Shown piece by piece: positions 45,279 through 51,044 of a stretch of DNA of 51,044 nucleotides (positions are counted from its first letter, which is position 1; every line of letters begins with the position of its first letter). Made by a program: the position numbers and the translations under genes. Location of the stretch: assembly GCA_002026145.1 (NCBI GenBank), contig MWOQ01000195.1, positions 1 to 51,044 on the forward strand, read 5' to 3'. The notes below the pieces were generated by a model. That model did not search any database, had not been told where the DNA came from, and saw only the letters and a program-made list of their open reading frames with translations. This DNA comes from Prochlorococcus sp. HOT208_60m_813L03 (GTDB lineage Bacteria > Cyanobacteriota > Cyanobacteriia > PCC-6307 > Cyanobiaceae).

Positions 45279-46514
45279 TTGAGTAATTCTGGTACGGCTG
45301 AGGTTCTTATTCCCAGAAGCCTTTGTTTAATAGAAGATATAGATAACCTCATTATCGATGTAGAGGATTTATGTTCAGTTTCCATTAGTTGGGAGGATGG
45401 ATTTGTTTCTGAGTTAAACCCTTTAAAAAATAAAATTTCAAAACCAAAAAATATTTTATTCCCAAGATTTGTTGAAACGCATTCGCATTTTGATAAATCT
45501 TTTACATGGGCAGACTTTCCTAATCTGGAATCAAACTACGGAGGAGCATTATCAGTAAATCTTGAAGAACATAAAACTAGAACTACAGATAAGGTTCTTG
45601 AAAGAATTGAGAAATCATTAAAACTTGCCTTACAAAATGGATACCGAGCAATTAGAAGTCATATCGATACGTACAAAGGTCAATCTATTGACATTTGGAT
45701 TGAACTTTTTAAATTACAAAAAAAATTTTCATCTGACTTGACTCTACAATACGTTGCTCTAGCTCCAGTGGAATTCTGGGATACAACTGATGGAGAAGAT
45801 TTGGCAAAAATATTTTCCTCTAATGGAGGTATTTTAGGAGGTGTTATTGTACCCCCTTTCAATAAAAAAAATACAAGCAAATTTCTAGCAAAGATGCTTC
45901 TTCTTGCTAGTAAATATAAATTAGAAATTGATTTGCATATAGATGAATCAATTATTGAACCTGGAGCGGGAATAAAAGTTTTATTAGAAACAATCGAAAA
46001 TTTAAAAATTAATAGTATTCCTATCACTTGTAGTCATTTAAGTAGTCTTATTTCTCTGAGTAATAGAGAAATTTTAAATTTAGGAGAAAAAATGGCTGCG
46101 AATAATATTAAGGTTATTGCTTTACCCCTAACAAATTTTTGGCTGCTCAATCGAAGTAATAAAACTACTTCATTAAAAAGACCAGTTGCTCCAATAAAGC
46201 AATTACAAAAATCACATGTGGATGTATCTCTTGGTAGTGATAATGTTCAAGACCCTTGGTACCCATTTGGTAATTTTGACCCTTTTTATATGTTGTCTTG
46301 CTCGATGCCGATGCTTCAACTAAATCCCTGGGAGAGAATGACTCTATCTTCTATCTTTTTAGCTCCAAGCAGATTATTAAATTTAAAATGGGATGGTTTA
46401 ATTAAAAAAGGTTGTCCTGCTGATTTTGTGATTTTAGATGCAGAAAGATGGGCAGATGTTTTTTCGAGCAATTTAAAGAGAAAAGTATTTATAAACGGCG
46501 ATTTATATTGCTAA
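45279..46514 (+). CDS. Cytosine-deaminase-like amidohydrolase
   Basis: The 411-residue protein follows E. coli CodA along its length. Metal ligands are in FVETHSHFDKSF (His68, His70), ELDIHIDE-type sequence (read LEIDLHIDESII), TCSHLSSL and SLGSDNVQDPWYPFG, the last very close to the CodA GHDDVFDPWYPLG segment. At least two CodA specificity positions differ: the second Asp is Asn here (SDN), and the Gln-containing strand AFPQ is replaced by ALAPVEF. The substrate may therefore not be cytosine. The start is TTG at 45279. An FAD-oxidase gene follows after 41 bases. Confidence 0.82.
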   Translation: MSNSGTAEVLIPRSLCLIEDIDNLIIDVEDLCSVSISWEDGFVSELNPLKNKISKPKNILFPRFVETHSHFDKSFTWADFPNLESNYGGALSVNLEEHKTRTTDKVLERIEKSLKLALQNGYRAIRSHIDTYKGQSIDIWIELFKLQKKFSSDLTLQYVALAPVEFWDTTDGEDLAKIFSSNGGILGGVIVPPFNKKNTSKFLAKMLLLASKYKLEIDLHIDESIIEPGAGIKVLLETIENLKINSIPITCSHLSSLISLSNREILNLGEKMAANNIKVIALPLTNFWLLNRSNKTTSLKRPVAPIKQLQKSHVDVSLGSDNVQDPWYPFGNFDPFYMLSCSMPMLQLNPWERMTLSSIFLAPSRLLNLKWDGLIKKGCPADFVILDAERWADVFSSNLKRKVFINGDLYC

Positions 46515-46555
46515 TTGGCTAATTTATATACAAAGCTAAAAAATTTTTTTTATTA

Positions 46556-47908
46556 ATGATATCAAAACTTAAATTTATAGACAAATTTAGAGAAGTCAAA
46601 AACTTAGAGATCATTGAAAATAAATCCGATGTAAAAAGACTTTCAAAAGATTTTTATAACTATTCTCCAATCCTTACTGAAAAATTAGACGAATGTATTG
46701 CTGATTTGGTGGTAAGACCTAGTGATCACAAAGCGGTAAAGGAAGTAGCAGAAATTTGTTGGGAATTATCTATCCCACTTACTTTAAGGGGTTCAGGTAC
46801 GGGTAATTATGGACAAGCTGTCCCATTATTTAAAGGAGTTGTAATGCAGATGAGTAAATTTAATAAGTTAGAAGAATTTGATCCAGATACAGGCTTTGTA
46901 AAAGTACAATCTGGCTGCGTTATGGGAGATTTGAATAAACAATTAGAGAAATATGGGAGGGAATTGAGGTTACTTCCTAGTACTTGGAAAACGGCAACAA
47001 TTGGAGGTTTTATTGCAGGTGGATCAGGAGGAATTGGTTCCATTAGATGGGGATTTTTAAGGGATCCAGGAAATCTTATAGGTTTAGAGGCAGTAACGAT
47101 GAATGAAAAACCTGCATTATTAAAATTTGATGCTGAAGAATCCGAACCTCTTAATCATGCTTATGGGACTAATGGAATAATTACTTCTTTATTACTTGCT
47201 ACTGATATCAAACGTAAGTGGTACTCATTAGTTATCGACTGTATTGAATTTGAAAAAACAATAGAAATATTAAAAACTCTTACTAGCGCAGCAATTAATC
47301 TGAAATTAGGAGCAATTCTTGAAGAAGCAATTGTAGATCAAATGCCAAAATGGTTTAAAGGTAAATCTAGAAGTCACAAGATATTAATACAATCTACTCT
47401 TGGAGGAATAAAAACCATCGAGCTTATTTGTAAAAAATTTAAAGTTGAATCTACCCTACTTGGGGAAGAAGAAAAGCTCGTGAATGGAATTTCTGAAGTG
47501 GTATGGAATCATACAACTCTTCATATGAGGTCTAGGGATAAAAATTGGACGTATTTACAGATGCTTTTGCCACTTAATAATGAACTAGAATTAATTAGTT
47601 TTTTGAGAAAAAAATGGGGTAAAAAAGTTCTTTGGCATTTAGAGGCAGTTTCTCAACAAGGATCACCGCGATTAGCGGCTTTGCCTGTATTAAAGTGGAA
47701 TGGGCCAGAAGAATTAAAAGAAATAATGGAAGATTGCAAGAAACTTGGTGCGTTTATTTTTAATCCTCATGTTTTAACCGTTGAAGCAGGAGGTCTCGGA
47801 GTGGTGGATGCAGATCAAGTAAAAGCGAAATTAAGATTTGATCCTAAAGGGCTATTAAATCCAGGGAAATTGGAAGGTTGGGAAGTCAAAGAACAATTTA
47901 AAATTTAA
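46556..47908 (+). CDS. FAD-linked oxidase, GlcD/PCMH type
   Basis: The 450-residue flavoprotein has a PCMH FAD domain: VRPSDHKAVKEVAEICWEL, LRGSGTGNYGQAVPLFKGVV, VKVQSGCVMGDLNKQLEKYG and TIGGFIAGGSGGIGSIRWG. The C-terminus ends with the GlcD-like KLRFDPKGLLNPGKLEG. It is an oxidoreductase for an unknown hydroxy acid or similar compound; glycolate oxidation is only one option. It follows the CodA-like gene on the same strand, so both may serve one catabolic route. The 3' end overlaps folC by 4 bases. Confidence 0.85.
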   Translation: MISKLKFIDKFREVKNLEIIENKSDVKRLSKDFYNYSPILTEKLDECIADLVVRPSDHKAVKEVAEICWELSIPLTLRGSGTGNYGQAVPLFKGVVMQMSKFNKLEEFDPDTGFVKVQSGCVMGDLNKQLEKYGRELRLLPSTWKTATIGGFIAGGSGGIGSIRWGFLRDPGNLIGLEAVTMNEKPALLKFDAEESEPLNHAYGTNGIITSLLLATDIKRKWYSLVIDCIEFEKTIEILKTLTSAAINLKLGAILEEAIVDQMPKWFKGKSRSHKILIQSTLGGIKTIELICKKFKVESTLLGEEEKLVNGISEVVWNHTTLHMRSRDKNWTYLQMLLPLNNELELISFLRKKWGKKVLWHLEAVSQQGSPRLAALPVLKWNGPEELKEIMEDCKKLGAFIFNPHVLTVEAGGLGVVDADQVKAKLRFDPKGLLNPGKLEGWEVKEQFKI

Positions 47909-49137
47909 CATTTCTGTTTATTCGCAAATTTAATAAATTCAGCAACTAAAAAAATAGAACCTGTTAGAACAGGATGATTAGGTGGCCATTTTTTCAGGGA
48001 AAATAAATACTCAATGGCAAGTTCAAATGTTTTAAATTCAATTGTTTTTTGAAAGTCAATTTCTTTAATCTGAGAGAGATCATTTAATTGCCAACTACGT
48101 TGGTTTGGAACTGGCACAAGTAATAAGCGATCATTTTTCTTTAGAAGTGTTTTTAATATTGCATAAATATCTTTTTGTCTTTGGACACCTAAAATCCAAT
48201 AAATTCCTTTATCTTCATTCTCCCAATTGCTTCGCTCATTAGAGAGTGCTTTTGCAGCAGGATAATTATGCGCACAATCTACAAGAATTTCTTTGTTGAA
48301 ATAATTTATTATTTCTAGCCTTCCGTTCCAAGTTGTCTTTTTAAGACCTTCAGATATGTGTTTTTCTTTAATATTAAATCCCAAATTATTCAGCGCTTCA
48401 ATTGCTCCAACAGCTACTGAAGCATTTTGCTTTTGAAAAATTCCTTTTAATCCAAGCTCATAGCTGTTTGAAATTGAATCTTTCCAAATAATTTCTGCTC
48501 CTACCTCTTTAACTTTTTTGGTTATTAAATTTTCAACTTGACTATTTTGATTGAATGAGATGACAATTGAGTTTTTTTCAATAACTGCTAATTTTTCTTC
48601 GGCAATTTTTTCAATCGTATCTCCAAGAAATTCTTTATGGTCTAAGCCAATATTCCCAATAGCAATGATTGGTCTAGATTTATGGGCTGTTGTCGCGTCT
48701 AATCGTCCCCCTAAGCCAGCTTCAAGAATGATTAATTCAACTTTTTGATGGTCAAAAAAGTTTAGTGCGCAGCAAATGATTTTTTCAAAAGGAGTTAATT
48801 CAAATGTTGAAAAATTTTTTTCTATTAATCTATAGATTTTTTCAAAATCAGTTTTATTAATGTTTTTTTTATTAACCCTAATCCTCTCGCATACATCCAA
48901 AAGATGAGGAGATGTCGTTACACCGAAATTCCTTTTAGCTTCAAAAAGTATACTTTCTAAATATGCCGCGATTGATCCTTTCCCATTGGTTCCAATAATC
49001 TGTATCGCAGGGATATTCTTGCAAGGATTACCAAGTTCTTGAAGTGCTTTTTTAATTCTTGATAAACCTAACTTGATATTTTCCCTTTCATATTTAGGAG
49101 ATAATAATTCAAAAGTTTTTAAATTTGCATTTTTCAA
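47905..49137 (-). CDS. folC: Folylpolyglutamate/dihydrofolate synthase
   Basis: The Mur-ligase-type ATPase motif is IIGTNGKGSIAAYLES, with later LIILEAGLGGRLDATTAHKS, AIGNIGLDHKEFLGDTIEKI and LVDCAHNYPAAKAL (HNP variant HNY). The length of 410 residues is normal. It glutamylates folates. The start is TTG at 49137, the only start that keeps the N-terminal helices. It follows argD by 11 bases on the same strand. Confidence 0.93.
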   Translation of the reverse strand: MKNANLKTFELLSPKYERENIKLGLSRIKKALQELGNPCKNIPAIQIIGTNGKGSIAAYLESILFEAKRNFGVTTSPHLLDVCERIRVNKKNINKTDFEKIYRLIEKNFSTFELTPFEKIICCALNFFDHQKVELIILEAGLGGRLDATTAHKSRPIIAIGNIGLDHKEFLGDTIEKIAEEKLAVIEKNSIVISFNQNSQVENLITKKVKEVGAEIIWKDSISNSYELGLKGIFQKQNASVAVGAIEALNNLGFNIKEKHISEGLKKTTWNGRLEIINYFNKEILVDCAHNYPAAKALSNERSNWENEDKGIYWILGVQRQKDIYAILKTLLKKNDRLLLVPVPNQRSWQLNDLSQIKEIDFQKTIEFKTFELAIEYLFSLKKWPPNHPVLTGSIFLVAEFIKFANKQKC

Positions 49138-49148
49138 AATTTAAATTG

Positions 49149-50324
49149 CTATAACTCTTCAAAAATTGAATTTAGCTTATCCAAAAGAATATTAATTTCT
49201 CTTCGAGAAATTATTAATGGTGGGACAATCCTTACAACATTTCCTCCTGCAGGAACTACCAGTAATCCTTTATCAAAAGCTTTTAATGTAATTTTTTTTG
49301 CTTCAGCATAATCATCATTGATCACAAGACCTTGTATTAAACCTAAACCTCTCTTCCCGCTAATAATATTTGGAAATTTTTTTGACAATTCTTCAAACCC
49401 TGCACTTAATTGTTCCCCTCTTAGATAAACATTATTGATAATATTTCTTCTATTTATTTCTTCTAATACTGTTAGGGCAGCTTTACAAGCGAATGGGTTC
49501 CCTCCAAAAGTGCTCGCATGATCCCCTGGAGAAAAAATGTTGGCTTTTTCTTTTACCAATAATGCTCCAATTGCATGACCTCCTCCTAATCCTTTAGCAA
49601 GGGTGAATCCATCAGGTTCAATTCCTAAATTCTCATAACCCCACATTTTCCCAGTTCGACCTACTCCACTTTGGACTTCATCTAAAATGAGAAGAGAATT
49701 ATATTTATCACATATTTCTCTCAGGCTTTTAAAAAATATTTTACTTCCAGGAATTACGCCGCCTTCGCCTTGTATTGGTTCAACTAAAACGCCGGAAATT
49801 TTTTGATCATTATTTTTACACTCTTCAAATAATTTTTTTACCGAATCAAAATTGTTAAATTTAAAAAATTTGAACCCTTGAATCATTGGTTCGAAACCTT
49901 TTTGATATTTTGGTTGTCCAGTGGCACTCAAGGCTGCAAGCGTCCTTCCATGGAAGCTGGATTCTGCCGCAAGAATAATTGATTCTTTACCTTTGTTTGT
50001 TTTATTTCCATATTTTTTAAGTAATTTAATTGCTGATTCATTTGCTTCCGCACCACTATTACAAAAGAAGACGCTTTTAGCACAACTCATATTTGTTAAA
50101 GTTCTGCTTAATTGTTCTTGTTCTTCAATGTTGTAGAGATTAGAAATGTGCTGAATCTTTTTTAGTTGAGTTGATAACCTTCTTCTTAAAACTCTGTCGC
50201 TATGTCCAAGACTACAAGTTGCTATACCAGCGACTGCATCAAGATACCTTTTACCTGTTTTGTCCCACAGCCAACAACCTTTTCCTTTTTTGAAAGATAT
50301 ATCGAATCGACTATAGGTATTCAT
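49149..50324 (-). CDS. argD: Acetylornithine aminotransferase
   Basis: This class III PLP aminotransferase of 391 residues has KGKGCWLWDKTGKRYLDAVA, VFFCNSGAEANESAIKLLKK, LLILDEVQSGVGRTGKMWGY and the PLP Lys in FTLAKGLGGGHAIGALLVKE. It converts acetylglutamate semialdehyde to acetylornithine in arginine synthesis. I start at the ATG at 50324 (MNTYSRFD); the frame stays open upstream but runs through tRNA-Leu, which would add 27 false residues. Confidence 0.95.
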   Translation of the reverse strand: MNTYSRFDISFKKGKGCWLWDKTGKRYLDAVAGIATCSLGHSDRVLRRRLSTQLKKIQHISNLYNIEEQEQLSRTLTNMSCAKSVFFCNSGAEANESAIKLLKKYGNKTNKGKESIILAAESSFHGRTLAALSATGQPKYQKGFEPMIQGFKFFKFNNFDSVKKLFEECKNNDQKISGVLVEPIQGEGGVIPGSKIFFKSLREICDKYNSLLILDEVQSGVGRTGKMWGYENLGIEPDGFTLAKGLGGGHAIGALLVKEKANIFSPGDHASTFGGNPFACKAALTVLEEINRRNIINNVYLRGEQLSAGFEELSKKFPNIISGKRGLGLIQGLVINDDYAEAKKITLKAFDKGLLVVPAGGNVVRIVPPLIISRREINILLDKLNSIFEEL

Positions 50325-50329
50325 TAAAG

Positions 50330-50411
50330 TGGGAGCGGTCGGACTTGAACCGACATACCCGAAGGTGCCGCATTTTGAGTGCGGTGCGTCTACCAATTCC
50401 ACCACGCTCCC
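50330..50411 (-). tRNA. tRNA-Leu (anticodon CAA)
   Basis: Read on the minus strand, acceptor GGGAGCG pairs with CGCTCCC with discriminator A. The anticodon stem CCGCA/TGCGG encloses loop CTCAAAA with anticodon CAA. A class II variable arm (GCACCTTCGGGTATG region) precedes the T arm GTCGG-TTCAAGT-CCGAC. It ends 5 bases before the argD start on the same strand. CCA is not encoded. Confidence 0.96.
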
Positions 50412-50689
50412 AAGGCTTTTGAAAAAATGAACTTTTTCATTATAACAAAAATCAACTTATTGACTATTGTTTTGGTCAAGGAACAGTTATCAAGATAACG
50501 TTTGTTAATAGTTAATCTTTTCGAAAAAAACATAGAATTATTTAATGCATTTGCTGACAAGAAATGAAGGGGAAAAAGAAAATTTAAACATTTCTGATAC
50601 ATTTTTGTGATTAAATGAGCTTAAAAGTCTTTTTTGAAAGGAAATAGCTTCATAATTAGTAATATTGTGTTATATTTAATAAAAAACAA

Positions 50690-50797
50690 ATGTCTAAATC
50701 TCAAGCTAAAAAACTATCATTTAAATTTGTCCCCTATCTCTTCTTTGCAGTAACTATACTTACAACATTCGGATCTAATAGCGGAACTTGGGCATGA
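50690..50797 (+). CDS. Tiny membrane protein ORF, function unknown
   Basis: This 35-codon frame reads MSKSQAKKLSFKFVPYLFFA and then VTILTTFGSNSGTWA. It has a basic N-terminus and one hydrophobic helix, the shape of a single-pass microprotein. A possible -10 box (TATATT) lies about 20 bases upstream. The stop TGA overlaps the ATG of the next small frame (ATGA), a translational coupling signal. It resembles no photosystem or cytochrome small subunit I know. Confidence 0.5.
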   Translation: MSKSQAKKLSFKFVPYLFFAVTILTTFGSNSGTWA

Positions 50798-50904
50798 ACG
50801 AATTCAAACTTAATGGTTTAGATAAAATTTGGTCTAACCGTTTTCTAGTTTTATTTTTATTATTTTTGGGTTGTATTTCACTAATCAATATTGCTTACGT
50901 TTGA
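50794..50904 (+). CDS. Second tiny membrane protein ORF overlapping the first
   Basis: This 36-codon frame reads MNEFKLNGLDKIWSNRFLVL and then FLLFLGCISLINIAYV. A polar head of about 16 residues is followed by one strong membrane helix with a Cys. The ATG overlaps the stop of the preceding frame in ATGA. Both frames have the AT-rich codon style of the neighbours. Coding status is not proved. Confidence 0.5.
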   Translation: MNEFKLNGLDKIWSNRFLVLFLLFLGCISLINIAYV

Positions 50905-50942
50905 AACAACTTTCGTAGTCTTAAAAATATATTTGGAAAAGA

Positions 50943-51044
50943 CTAAGCTGCTTCGAGTTTTGAAAAATTCTCAGAATTTGGTTCAATTTTATATCCATTA
51001 TCCTCAAAAGTATTTTTACTGATCTCTCTAGTTATTTTTACACC
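50943..51044 (-). CDS. C-terminal fragment of an unidentified protein
   Basis: A minus-strand frame is open from the window edge to a TAG at 50943-50945 and gives 33 residues (GVKITREISKNTFEDNGYKI and then EPNSENFSKLEAA). The start lies outside the window. The sequence is polar and charged with no domain visible. It faces the small ORF pair. I cannot name it. Confidence 0.45.
   Translation of the reverse strand, partial: GVKITREISKNTFEDNGYKIEPNSENFSKLEAA

Noticed and set aside
50390-50602. 70-codon minus-strand frame upstream of tRNA-Leu
   Set aside because: It ends inside the tRNA gene (GAWWNW is tRNA sequence) and shows no protein-like pattern.
1-51044. Mobile elements, prophage, defence systems or biosynthetic clusters
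   Set aside because: I looked for transposase, integrase, restriction, toxin-antitoxin, retron and NRPS/PKS motifs and saw none. The three tRNAs have no flanking integrase gene or repeated tRNA 3' end that I could see.

Overview
This window reads as chromosomal DNA of a marine picocyanobacterium, almost certainly Prochlorococcus of a high-light-adapted type. The reasons are the very AT-rich sequence with AT-rich codon choice, very short spacers, a kaiBC clock locus with no kaiA beside rplU, a high-light-inducible (HLIP) protein gene, the ClpP3/ClpR pair, DUF3086, DUF3119 and DUF1825 proteins known from cyanobacteria, and a lipid A operon next to an Omp85 gene. The genus call is inference from gene content and order; no database search was possible.

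Layout. Positions 1-5900 hold the serA 3' end, prmA, a plant-type ferredoxin, a small conserved-looking protein, a pentapeptide-repeat lumen or periplasm protein, RNase Z, a SpoIID-like protein and truB. Positions 5900-11520 hold an orphan methyltransferase, rpmA-rplU, kaiB-kaiC and the NblS-type sensor kinase, whose 3' end meets kaiC tail to tail. Positions 11525-19860 hold purD (minus strand) and a tight plus-strand run purC-bamA-lpxC-fabZ-lpxA-lpxB-msrA, which builds lipid A and the outer-membrane assembly machine. Positions 19868-28640 hold pepA, a GIY-YIG protein, DUF1825, tyrS, pyrF and a minus-strand membrane-lipid group (MlaE-type permease, DUF3119, DUF3086, plsY) with an MFS carrier. 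A tRNA-Gly and glgX follow.

Positions 30811-31434 are the only long stretch without a convincing gene. It precedes the HU gene and contains paired C-tracts, a 12-bp direct repeat, a GC-rich hairpin and a second hairpin followed by a T-run. Positions 31850-33238 hold five small genes, mostly secreted or membrane proteins and including the HLIP. Then come cobD-ilvC, clpP3-clpR, a PIN-TRAM protein, hemW, panB, the SRP RNA, and a division and cell-wall block ftsZ-ftsQ-(unknown)-ddl-miaB. After tRNA-His come a cytosine-deaminase-like amidohydrolase, an FAD-linked oxidase, folC, argD, tRNA-Leu, two overlapping tiny membrane ORFs and the C-terminus of an unidentified protein.

Most of the window is core housekeeping sequence. 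I see no transposase, integrase, phage gene, CRISPR array, toxin-antitoxin pair or defence system. The best candidates for something undescribed are the structured noncoding region before HU, the overlapping microprotein pair at 50690-50904, the small-protein cluster around the HLIP, the CodA-like hydrolase with altered active-site positions, and the hairpin standing where kaiA would be expected.
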